NCBI RefSeq assembly: GCF_026151205.1
Contig: NC_087081.1
Span: 3,973,246 to 4,037,245 of the forward strand
Length of the DNA stretch: 64,000 nt
Source of the DNA: Bolinopsis microptera
Lineage: Eukaryota; Ctenophora; Tentaculata; Lobata; Bolinopsidae
Direction of reading: 5' to 3'
Below are positions 1 through 9,867 of the stretch, one piece after another. The position numbers and the translations under genes are program-made. The notes below the pieces were generated by a model that worked only from the letters and a program-made list of their open reading frames with translations, did not search any database and was not told the origin of the DNA. Numbering within the stretch: position 1 is the stretch's first letter; each line of letters opens with the position of its first letter.

Positions 1-460
1 TGTATGGTAGCCTACCAAGCAGTAAACGACCGGGGGTAGGATTTGGCCGGGGCCGGGGCCGGGAATGTCCAAATTTTGCCGGGGCCGGGAATTGGCCGTT
101 CTGGAATTTGGCCGGGGCCGGGCCGGGGCCGGGGCCGTGAATTTAATAAATCCACGGCCAAGTTACGGCCAGAGGTTACAAAAACAAAGGACTGCTCTTG
201 AAAGTTGGCACTCTGGACATCATCCTTTCAAAATTGAAAATCCATTTTAAGATTTATATGAAAGTTTTAGGCCGATTTCGATCAAAAATTCCCGGCCAAA
301 TTCCCGGCAAAAATTGAAAATCAGCCGGGGCCGGGAAGAAATAGCTCCCCCGGTGCCGGGATTTCACGGCGCCGGGAATCCCGGTTGATTACTGCTACCA
401 AGGCTGTCAAACAAGTTATGAAGCAGGAGATTTAAAATGGCGGGACACTGCATCCGACAT
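1..460. repeat. GGCCGG-rich low-complexity sequence
   Basis: Runs of GGCCGG/GGCCGGGAATT recur at about 45-145 and 290-385, separated by AT-rich sequence. Short open frames across it are compositional. No coding signal is seen. It may be the end of a dispersed element that continues outside the window. Confidence 0.7.
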
Positions 461-473
461 CCTGAGCTATTGG

Positions 474-560
474 GGGGGGGGGGGGGGGGGGGGGGGGGTC
501 CAACCCGATCATTTCCGATCATTCCGATCCCGATTTTGGCCTCATCAACCCTCATATCGG
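474..560. repeat. Poly-G tract plus dispersed repeat (copy 1)
   Basis: About 24 consecutive G are followed by TCCAACCCGAT and a segment reading GGCCTCATCAACCCTCATATCGG. The same modules recur at 18541-18624. There the TCCAACCCGAT-poly-G module is on the opposite strand relative to the CATCAACCCTCATATCGG module. A homopolymer of this length is also a likely assembly weak point. Confidence 0.65.
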
Positions 561-1161
561 AAAAATCGGGAAAATTTAAATCTTCCCTCTGAGGTTTCTA
601 GGCGATATAGGTAGCTATTTCTGTACTTAAATATGACAAGAAATCGATTGGTGGTGGTCCCAGAACCCCAAAATGGTATCTTGTTCCAAACAAGAATCGT
701 TTCGTCCGAAAAAAACAACACACTGTCGTATCAACTCTTGTTTGACAGAAACATCCACCCCGGTCCACAATTGAAAGAGGTACGGTTGGTTATAACAATC
801 GTAACAAATAGCGAACGCTTTAGTAACTTTTGATTTAAATTGTCTCCACAATTTGTAACAGGCTATCTGCAGAAATGGGTAGCACGGTTAATGACCATGG
901 TCCTTTCTCAAACTTCCAATCCTCAGTTAGATACAAAGAATAGTCTACACAATTTTTGATAACATTAAAAGGGATGAAAATCACTTTATTTATCAAAATC
1001 TTTATTTATCATGTAACAACTTTTCCATAGTACTGGAGAGTAAAACTCTGTTAAACAAAAATATTCTCGAGCACATTTTGAGTCAGTAACAGTAACATGT
1101 CAATATGTTACAGACTCAAATGCGTTTAAAAACATTTTAGTAACAATAAATTGTGTTAACT
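561..1161. other. No recognisable gene
   Basis: AT-rich sequence. Short overlapping open frames on both strands at 627-851 lack family features, so I see nothing functional here. Confidence 0.5.
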
Positions 1162-4100
1162 GATGAGGAGGAGAAGGAGGACTGAGGAGGACAGAGGAGG
1201 AAGACTGAGGAGGACCAGGACGAGGACTAGGAGGATGAGGACGAGGACTAAGGACGAGGACTAGGAGGATGAGGACGAGGACTAAGGACGATGAGGATGA
1301 GGACGAGGACTAAGGACGAGGAGGAGGACGACTGAGGAGGAGGACTGATTAGGAGGAGGACTGATTAGGAGGAGAAGGAAGAGAAGAAGGAGGAGGAGGA
1401 TGAGGATGAGAACTGAGGAGGAGGAGGAGAAGGAGGAAGACTGAGGAGAAAGAGGAGGACCGAGGAGGACTGAGGAGGAGGAGGACTGAAGAGGAGAGGG
1501 AGGACTGAAGAAGAGGAGCAGGATTGTTGTGGAGGAAGACGAGAAGGAGGAGAAGGAGGAGGACGAGAGCGAGGACGAGGAGGAAGACTGAGGAGGAGGA
1601 CTGTTAAAAAGGAGAAGAACGAGGACTGAGGAGGAGGACTGAGGATGAGGAGTCGAGGAGGAAAAGGAGGACTGGGGGAGGACTAAGGACGAGGAGGACT
1701 GAGGAGGAGGACTGAGGATGAGGAGGAGGACTGAGGATGAGGAGAAGGAGGACTGGGGAGGACTGAGGAAGAGGAGAACTTGGGGAGAAGGATGAGGAGG
1801 AGGAGACTGACGAGGACGAAGAGGACTGAGGAGGAAGACTGAGGAGGATGAGGACGTGGACTAAGGACGAGGATTAGGAGGATGAGGACAAGGGCTAATG
1901 AAGAGGAGGAAGACGACTGAGGAGGAGGACTGATTAGGAGGAGAAGGAAGAGGAGAAGGAGGAGGAGGATGAGGAGGAGGACTGAGGAGGAGGAGGATAA
2001 GGAGGAGAATGAGGAGGAGGATGAGGAGGACTGAGGAGGACGAGGATAAGGAGGAGAATGAGGAGGAGGAGGAGGATGACTCAGGAGGAGGACTCAGGAG
2101 GTGGAGGAGGACGAGGAGGAGGACTCAGGAGGAAGACTGAAGAGGAGGATGAGGACTGATGAGGAGGAGGAGGACTAAGATGATGCGAGGACTAAGGACG
2201 AAGAGGACTGAGGAGGAGGACGAGAGCGAGGACGAGGAGGAGGACTGAGGAGGAGGACTGATCAGAAGGAGAAGGAGGAGGAGGAGGACTGAGGAGGAGG
2301 ACTGAGGATGAGGAGAAGGAGGACTGGGGCCGGGGAGGACTGAGGAAGAGGAGGACTTGGGAAGGACTGAGGAGGAGGAGGACTTGGGTAGGACTGAGGA
2401 GGAGGAGGAGGAGGAGGAGGATGAGGAGGAGGAGAAGGAGGACTGGGGGAGGACTGATGAGGAGGAGGACTGGGGGAGGAAGAGGACTTAGGAGTAGGGG
2501 GAGAAGGAGGAAAAGGAGGAGAAGGAGGAGAAGGAGGAGAAGGAGGAGGAGGACTGGGGACTGAGGAGGAGGAGGACTGAGGAGGAAGAAGATGAGAAAG
2601 AGGACTGAAGAGGATGAGGAGGGGGAGAAGGAGGACTGGGGGAGGACTGAGGAAGAGGAGGACTTGGGGAGAAGGATGAGGAGACTGATGAGGAGTAGGA
2701 GGACTGAGGAGGAAGACTGAGGAGGATGAGGACGAGGACTAAGGACGAGGACTAGGAGGATAAGGACAAGGGCTAATCTAGAGGAGGAAGACGACTGAGG
2801 AGGAGGACTGATTAGGAGGATAAGGAAGAGGAGAAGGAGGAGGAGGACTGATGAGGAGGAGGATAAGGAGGAGAATGAGGAGGAGGATGAGGAGGACTGA
2901 GGATAAGGAGGAGAATGAGGAGGAGGAGGAAGACTCAGGAGGAGGACTCAGGAGGTGGAGGAGGATGAGGAGGAGGACTTAGGAGGAGGACTGAAGAGGA
3001 TCAGGAGGAGGAGGACTGATGAGGAGGAGGAGGAGGACTCCAGAGGAGGAGGACTCAGGAGGAGGAGGAGGAGGAGGAGGACTGAGGACGGGGAGAAGGA
3101 GGAGGAGGAGGACTAAGAGGACGCGAGGACTAAGGACGAGGAGGACTGAGGAGGAGGACGAAAGCGGAGGAGGAGGACTGAAGAGGAGGACTGAGGATGA
3201 GGAGAAGGAGAAGGAGGACTGGGGGAGGACTGAGGAAGAGGAGGACTTGGGGAGGACTGAGGAGGAGGAGGAGGAGAAGGAGGACTGGGAAGGACTGAGG
3301 AAGAGGAGGACTTGGGGAGGACTGAGGAGGAGGAGGACTGGGGGAGGACTGACGAGGAGGAGGACTTAGGAGTAGGAGGAGAAGGAGGAAAAGGAGGAAA
3401 AGGAGGAGAAGGAGGAGAAGGAGGAGGACTGAGGAGGAGGAGGAGGATGAGGACTAAGGAGGAGGATGAGGAGGAGGCTGAGGAGGAGGAGGACTGATGA
3501 GAAGAAGAAGGAGGAGGAGGACTGAGGAGGAAGACTGAGGAAGAGAAGGAGGAGGACTTAGGAGTAGGAGAAGGAGGAGGAGGAGGACTGAGGAGGACTG
3601 AGGAGGAGGAGGACTGACGATGAGGAGAAGGACTGAGGAGGAGGAGAAGGACTGACGAGGAGGACTGACGAGGAGGATGAGGACTAAGGAGGAGGATGAG
3701 GAGGAGGAGGATGAGGAGGAGGAGGACTGATGAGAAGGAGAAGGAGGCGGAGGACTGAGGAGGAAGACTGAGGAGGAAGACTGAGGAGAAGAAGGAGGAG
3801 GACTTAGGAGTAGGAGAAGGAGGAGGAGGACTGAGGAGGAGGATGAGGAGACTGAGGAGGAGGAGGAGGACTGTTGAGGAGGATGATGAAGATGAGGACT
3901 GATGAGGAATACTGAGGAGGACGAGGACGAGGACTAAGGACGAGGAGGAGGAGGACGACTGAGGAGGAGGAATGATTAGGAGGAGAAGAAAGAGGAGAAG
4001 GAGGAGGAGGAGGAGGATCAGGAGGAGGAGAAGGAGGAGGATGAGGAGGAGGACTGGGGGAGGACTAAGGAGGAGGATAAGGAGGACGAGGACTAAGGAC

Positions 4101-4592
4101 GAGGATGAGGACGAGGACGATCATGAGGAGGACAGAGGATGAGGACTGATGAGGAGGAGAAGGAGGAGGAGGATGAGGAGGAGGAGAAGGAGAAGGAGGA
4201 CTGGGGGAGGACTGAGGAGGAAGAGGAGGATGACTGAGGAGGAGGATCAGGATCAGGAGGAGGACTCAGGAGGTGGAGGAGGATGAGGAGGAGGACTCAG
4301 GAGGAGGAGGACGACTATGAGGAGGACTGAGGAGGACGGATGGGGAGGAGAAGGAGGATCAGGAGGAGGATGAGGAGGAGAAATGAGGATGAGGAGGAGG
4401 AGAACTGAGAAGGAGAAGGAGAAGGAGGAGGACTGGGAGTAGGACTGAGGAGGAGAAGGGGATAGAGGAGGAGGGTGAGGAGGACTGAGGAGAAGGAGGA
4501 GGACGAGGACGAGGAGTCAGGAAGAGGACTGAAGAGGACTGAGGAGGAGAATGACTCAGGAGGAGGAAGACTTAAGAGGAGGAGGAGGAGGA
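1162..4592 (+). repeat. 3.4-kb homopurine GGA/GAGGACTGA array
   Basis: An almost pure purine strand is built from GGAGGA and GAGGACTGAGGA modules, with higher-order blocks (for example GGACTAAGGACGAGGA and AGGAGTAGGAG) repeating hundreds of bases apart. Open frames rich in Glu/Arg on this strand and Ser/Leu/Pro on the other are artefacts of the repeat. The strand bias makes it a candidate for triplex (H-DNA) formation. Confidence 0.95.
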
Positions 4593-5339
4593 CATCTAAA
4601 TGTTTTGTCTGTTTTTGTCCGTTTTTGTCCGCCCTACTTTTTGTCCGTTTTGAAAATACAGGGTACCGAACTGACACAAAACATGATCCCCCAGCCAAGC
4701 ATGTGTTACGATACAAATGTACTTGACTATACATTTAAGGTGCAGTGTACTAGTGATTTTATGGTATGTTTAAAGACCGGACCACAAAATATAACCCGGT
4801 ACCTAGTGTTGTACTAATACATAATAACAAGTAACAGGGATAAAATTAATGAGCAGAAACAATCGATCTCACGTCAAGAGGCCAAAGCACTCGGGTCTGG
4901 GAGTACATGACAACTCCAACTAGTAGTGAGCATACTAGCCCCTGTAGTGCAAAAACACATAAAACATACTATTGGAATGTCCAATTGGTTTGTTTTCTCA
5001 TAACAATATCTATATTATAATTTAAACTTGACGAAATTTCCCCGGCAACGGGGACAGAAGAAAAAACACCGAAAATCGACCTCAAAATGACCTTCTGGTG
5101 AAATCAAACCCAGCTCGCAAATGGAGTTGAAACCTCGCCATTTTTAGCAGGGTTGTAGAAAAAGGATAGGAATAGGCTATAGCATTCTTAGAATTTTGAT
5201 TTAGGCTTTAGATTTTTTATAATTAACGTCGGAAGTGAGGTAAAATAACCGTTAGAATAATGTCGTTATTTTAGCAAAGGTTTACTGCGGTGTTGCGTAG
5301 CAACGTTAAAATGCACGTGCGCGAGCAAAAACATCTTAA
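4593..5339. other. No recognisable gene
   Basis: Mixed-composition sequence after the purine array. It includes repeats of TGTCCGTTTTTGTCCG at about 4605-4640. No conserved coding frame is seen. Confidence 0.5.
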
Positions 5340-5607
5340 CTACGCGCGTTGTTATGCTGTATGCTACGTCATAATTTCAAAACTAGCTCACATTTACGCT
5401 CACGCTATGACTTATATTCATAACTTTGGTTGTGATTGGTATTTTTTGATGCGGTAAAAAGTATCGTTTTGGGAATCCGAATACTAACAACGCTGTCGCC
5501 ATTGTTAGATAAATTCCATTATGTCTACAGTATAACAGAGCTATATGATGAAGAGAAATTAAAACATAACTGATTTTTAAAATTTCCTCGAACAAAGCTT
5601 TCGACTA
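5340..5607 (+). repeat. Dispersed repeat (copy 1)
   Basis: This segment, starting near GTTATGCTGTATGCTACGTC and ending CTTTCGACTAGCGG, is repeated in the same orientation at 18238-18440. The downstream copy lacks about 70 bp from the middle (the stretch here between TCGTTTTGGG and CTATATGATGAAG). It is a transposon fragment of unknown class. The two copies flank the small gene remnant and the nested LINE pair. Confidence 0.8.
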
Positions 5608-5823
5608 GCGGTTTTCTTCGCTAGAGCTACACACAATGCTGACATTACGCCGCGCACACACCATTAACAAAAATATTGTTGTTTTCTGATTACGCAAATA
5701 ACTTTGCGCAGTTAAACATCACGTGCCATTTTAATTGCCTGGCAATAATTCAATTGACTGTCATTCTCGATTGAAATATCTTCCAACGATTAACATATTT
5801 TACTCATCTGTTGTTGTTTTTCA

Positions 5824-6365
5824 ATGCCCTTTCGTGGATCTAGACCTGCTAAACGGAGATCTCTGCACAATCGATTTGCTGTGACAGTTAAAGATATTAA
5901 AAAGTTCAGACACCGTGACTCATCGTAAGAACCTACATATATTTAACTTTAAACGTCGTTACATTACCATTCTTGCTTTATAAATATCATCTAAAATTTG
6001 TTGTATCTTTATCTATCCACTTTAACATTAACTTTTAGTTTCACTTTCAGTACCGATGAATCGATCCTTACAGATCAAGATTCCCTGAATCTCACTCAAC
6101 TTTCGCGGTGCCTTAACGTACCATTAATCTCTGCTAATCTAGACGAACATCCATCAAATTCTACCAGGTATTCGATTAACCCCCAAAATATGCGTTCCAC
6201 CAGGATGGTGAGACTGTACAACAGTCATTGGTAATAGTCTCCACCATCCTTGAGACTTTAGAAAATTACGACGATTTCAAAAAAGACAACGAAGATTTTA
6301 TCAAGATTTATCTTAATGAACCTGATTTTAGCGGGAAGGGTAATAGAAGGAGTAAGCAGAAGTGA
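5824..6365 (+). pseudogene. Small two-exon gene or gene remnant, unknown function
   Basis: A start codon at 5824 opens a basic frame (MPFRGSRPAKRRSLHNRF...) that reaches a good 5' splice site, TCATC/GTAAGA, near 5926. A 3' splice site (TTTCACTTTCAG) near 6051 continues the same frame with a Ser/Asn/Asp-rich stretch. At about 6180-6190 (CCCCCAAAATA) the sensible frame appears to shift by one base. In the new frame an acidic helix-like tail (VIVSTILETLENYDDFKKDN...) runs to a stop at 6365. The joined product would be about 120 residues. I recognise no family. The shift at a homopolymer could be a real lesion or a sequencing error. It lies just upstream of, and on the same strand as, the outer LINE, so it could also be transposon-derived. 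Confidence 0.3.
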
Positions 6366-6789
6366 TTTTATTTATTATTTATGATTTTATTATTTTATTA
6401 TGTCATTCTGTTCTTTATCTTTTATCTTTTATCTTTTATCTCTTATCTTTTATCTTCTGTCATTGTATATTTCGTGTAATGATTATATTTTGATTGCGTT
6501 TCATTTTTTTATGTGATTTGATTTATTTATTTACAATTTACATTTATATTTTGTTCGTAAGGTTTCCCTATTTACAGAACTTGCATCATACTATCATACA
6601 TCCATATCTCTCTCTATGATCAGAAAAGTCCGTCACATTTCATTTAATCCAACCGGTACAGTGACTTCTTCCTATCTATTTATTTTTATAACAATCAATT
6701 TTTATATAATATTTTTATTTTATTTATTTTATTTTATAATTCTAACGTTTTTCCAAGTTTTAAACTATTTTCACATCTACAATTAAATA
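6366..6789. other. AT-rich spacer with TTTTATC microsatellite
   Basis: About 6408-6465 is a short (TTTTATC)n run. The rest is T-rich and carries no coding signal. It runs up to the 5' end of the outer LINE. Confidence 0.6.
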
Positions 6790-6947
6790 CATTTATTGAG
6801 GTATGACCAAAATGACCAACATGACAAAAATGTAATGTAATTGGAGGTATCAAATCTATTCAATCAACTTCAATCAACTTCAATCGACTTCAATCAATCT
6901 TTTTATCTACAACCAAACAACCTAACCAACTCAACCAACTCAACATC

Positions 6948-8684
6948 ATGAACGATTCATTGGAAACATTTTTCGGCAAATTATTGATGGAATGTGATAC
7001 AAAATGTAAAAACTGTTCAGATCTTGAAACTCGCGTGAAGTTTCTGGAGCGTAAAGTGTTCATTTTAGAGGAGATTGTTCAAACCTCACAAACAATAGCA
7101 GAGATTAATGAAACTATTTCGCCTCAAAGTGGAAACCAATCAATTGCTCAATACAAGTGTTTCGATGTATCAGTGCAAACGGACTCCAGCAACAATAACA
7201 TTCAGTATGACAATGAATGTGAGGTACCAGAATCATTTTTGTTGATTGATGATGATGGCTATGTAGAAGCACCTCTATCAATTATTTCTAACAACATAGA
7301 CATTTCAACCAGCGAGATTACAGACACTGGCTCAGTTATTCCAAGAAGTGGTGAATATTATGCAGGATTAGATTTAACACCTGTGTCAAGTTCAGACCTT
7401 ACTACAGACTATGAAATCCCTGATATCGCCATCACACCTGTTGAACTTATTGAACAGGCACCATTCAGCAAATTTTCTGTTGAAATCTTATTTGAGGAAT
7501 TAAAGTTCAGCCACCACTTCCATAACAGGAAATCAGTCTACTTTGGGAAACATCCTTACGTGTACAGTGGAGGAATGCATGACCCAAAGAAGATCCCCCA
7601 GGGATCTTACATGGCAAGTATATGTTCCTTTCTAGATGAGCTATTCCCAGAATACAACTACAACAGTGTTCTGGTCAATCTCTATGAATCTGGAGAGGAA
7701 CATATGCCTGCTCATAGTGACAATGAAGAATTTATTGAAGAAGATTCGTACATTGTAACAGTGTCCCTTGGTGCTTCCAGGATGATGCAGTTGACTGAAA
7801 TCAAAACAGGACAAGTGGTGACTTCCCTAATTTTAGAACATGGAGATGTATGTCTTATGTCCAAAAAGTCCCAACATCAATTCAACCATGAACTATGTCC
7901 CGATCCACTATGCACAGACAAAAGGATCAGTTTAACTTTTAGACTTATCAAACCAGTTGTCTGCAGTCAACCAAGAAAATCACCTTCTACAGCTAGTGGA
8001 TATGTACCCTACAACGAAAGTGAATTTGAAGTCCACCATTCCAGAGTTCAGAGTTCAGCCAAGTCAACTGCAGCGCCTCCTTCACCTGAACAGATCCCAA
8101 GTGACCTGCCAATTGATACCATCTACATCAGCAGCAGTATGTTCAGGGACCTCAACGGAACTCTACTAAGTTCGAGGAAGCAGAAAGCTAAGGTGTTCTT
8201 CTACCCTGGAGCGAACTCTGCTCAAATGCTAAATAGGCTGTTACATGATGAGGAGTTCAAAAAACTGGACAAAAAGGATGTAAAGCGTGTTTTCATACTA
8301 ACAGGCACAAACTACGTAGATTCTGTCTGTAACAATTATATTTCTATGAAAAATGCAACAGAAGGAATTGATCAAATACTTAGTATACTTTGGGGAATGT
8401 TTATTGGAGCAAGAATTTCAGTTATAAATATTTTACCTAGGAACAGTTATAACAAAAATGAAGTTATCAACGAATTAAATAGGTTTATTTCTAACACCTG
8501 CTCTAGCCATGGGTTAAATTATATAGATTTAGAACGTACCAATAGACTATTTACCAGCCGAGTTACTGGAGTAAGGAAACAGGTATTTTTCAAAAAGGGA
8601 ATAGATAATGTTCACCTTAATATCAAGGGAATCGCCAGGTTGGCGAAACATTTAAAATATTTATCCCACAATGAGCAAACTTAG
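6948..8684 (+). CDS. LINE ORF1: AlkB-like dioxygenase fused to SGNH hydrolase (copy A)
   Basis: This 578-residue protein begins at ATG 6948. Residues 1-60 hold a Cys cluster (C16, C20, C23) and a predicted coiled coil, which would suit RNP assembly. Residues ~175-335 look like an AlkB-family 2-oxoglutarate/Fe(II) dioxygenase. They show N-L-Y then H256-x-D258 (PAHSD), a downstream iron-ligand candidate H314 in QFNHEL, and the RISLTFR motif with R326 and R332. Residues ~388-575 look like an SGNH hydrolase: S397 in block I (SSSM replacing GDS), G421, TGTN with N455, and D553/H556 in DNVHL. Esterase domains in CR1-like ORF1 are known. An AlkB domain beside it is unusual to me. Plausible roles are demethylation of template RNA or protection of the RNP, but that is inference. 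It differs from copy B at only about six residues. Confidence 0.88.
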   Translation: MNDSLETFFGKLLMECDTKCKNCSDLETRVKFLERKVFILEEIVQTSQTIAEINETISPQSGNQSIAQYKCFDVSVQTDSSNNNIQYDNECEVPESFLLIDDDGYVEAPLSIISNNIDISTSEITDTGSVIPRSGEYYAGLDLTPVSSSDLTTDYEIPDIAITPVELIEQAPFSKFSVEILFEELKFSHHFHNRKSVYFGKHPYVYSGGMHDPKKIPQGSYMASICSFLDELFPEYNYNSVLVNLYESGEEHMPAHSDNEEFIEEDSYIVTVSLGASRMMQLTEIKTGQVVTSLILEHGDVCLMSKKSQHQFNHELCPDPLCTDKRISLTFRLIKPVVCSQPRKSPSTASGYVPYNESEFEVHHSRVQSSAKSTAAPPSPEQIPSDLPIDTIYISSSMFRDLNGTLLSSRKQKAKVFFYPGANSAQMLNRLLHDEEFKKLDKKDVKRVFILTGTNYVDSVCNNYISMKNATEGIDQILSILWGMFIGARISVINILPRNSYNKNEVINELNRFISNTCSSHGLNYIDLERTNRLFTSRVTGVRKQVFFKKGIDNVHLNIKGIARLAKHLKYLSHNEQT

Positions 8685-8860
8685 TCTCTCCATTCAGATT
8701 GTAGAAAGTTCTGTAGTTAAATGAGTATTTGATACTTTTATCAAAGAATCACATTTTAAATTATTAAGTCACAAATAAATCAGCATGACATAAAACTAAA
8801 TGTCATGAATTTTATTTAAATTGCTTGAAGAAGAAACGTATAGATTTGTCCTCCTTTTAA

Positions 8861-9418
8861 CTTTATTATTACCACATTCGTACCTCAATAAACGATAATC
8901 TCTCTCTTGGTCTATGTAATATACAGGGTGGCCTGACTAATCTGGCAAAAACTCTCGAACTACAGGAGCTAATATTTCGCGAAAAGCTTGACATAATTGG
9001 AATTAATGAGACAAACCTTAAATCTGATATAGACACTAGTACACTTAACTTCCCCTTAAACTTTGATTTTATAAGGTGTGATAGACCTAACGATAGAGGA
9101 AGAGGAGGGTGTGGTATATTGATCAACCAAAATGTAAACCACAAATTACTCAATTTAGATATAACTTACTCTGATATTTCTAAAATCGAAGCTATATGGA
9201 TACAACTCAAGGATGCCAATCTTTACATTTGCTGCTTCTACAGATCACAAAACTTTTGTCACCTAGATACTTTCCTTGATTATATGACTGAATGTATGAT
9301 GAAACTTCAAGGTAAGAAAGTAATATGGATTGGCGATGTTAATGTTAACCAAAACTCTTTATCTGATCTAGATTATAAAAAGTTAGATATAACAATGAAG
9401 CTCTTTGGAATGATACAG
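8861..9418 (+). pseudogene. LINE ORF2 N-terminus (copy A), cut by insertion
   Basis: The frame opens after a TAA at 8858 and encodes the start of an APE-type endonuclease: CNIQGG near the start, then IIGINET with the catalytic Glu, and WIGDVNVN. There is no in-frame ATG before about residue 142, so the normal start is non-ATG or depends on ORF1 translation. The frame ends at the copy B junction, after which two foreign codons and a stop follow. ORF1 ends 176 bp upstream. Confidence 0.85.
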
Positions 9419-9867
9419 AATTAGAATTAGAATTAGAATCAAATTTACACAGCAATACAATAAGAATAAAAATAATTTAAGAAGCTTCAATCTGCTGTGC
9501 AGGACATTCAAGTCAGTCGAAAACTGTTAGCAGAACACCCTTCTAGGGACATAAGGATATAGTTTGTAAAACATAATGAGTAATAATTAATGAGTGATAA
9601 AATAAGATATGATTTAACAGTGAACTGTGGGCATGAAGGTAACAATTAAGATTACATAGATGCCCACTTTGGGATAACGTTAGTAATGTTATTTACAGTT
9701 ATATACAGAGAAGTATAGAACAATAATAGATTGGCAATGATAAAAAATGGGAACGAATAAAGGAGATGTTTAAAGTTCTATACTTCTGGAAATACCTAGG
9801 TCATATATAACACAGGGGGCCTTTCCACCCGACAAAAACTCCAGCCCCATAAAATTTGTTTCAGTTG

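Larger units (their letters stand above)
6798..9419 (+). mobile_element. Outer CR1-group LINE, 5' part (copy A)
   Basis: The 5' portion of a non-LTR retrotransposon begins at GAGGTATGACCAAAATGACC. It carries the complete ORF1 and the first ~186 codons of ORF2, and stops abruptly at ATGATACAGA in the endonuclease domain. The missing remainder begins at 14952, so A and C are one element split by insertion of copy B. A possible CATTTATT target duplication lies at 6790-6797 and 17865-17872. The right copy is about 14 bp past the tail, so I regard it as weak. Confidence 0.92.

Noticed and set aside
3019..3497. Glu/Arg/Gly-rich open frames in the purine array
   Set aside because: They arise from GGA/GAGGAC repeats; no start context or conserved domain.
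4315..4734. 139-residue Ser/Leu/Pro-rich minus-strand frame
   Set aside because: Complement of the purine repeat; composition artefact.
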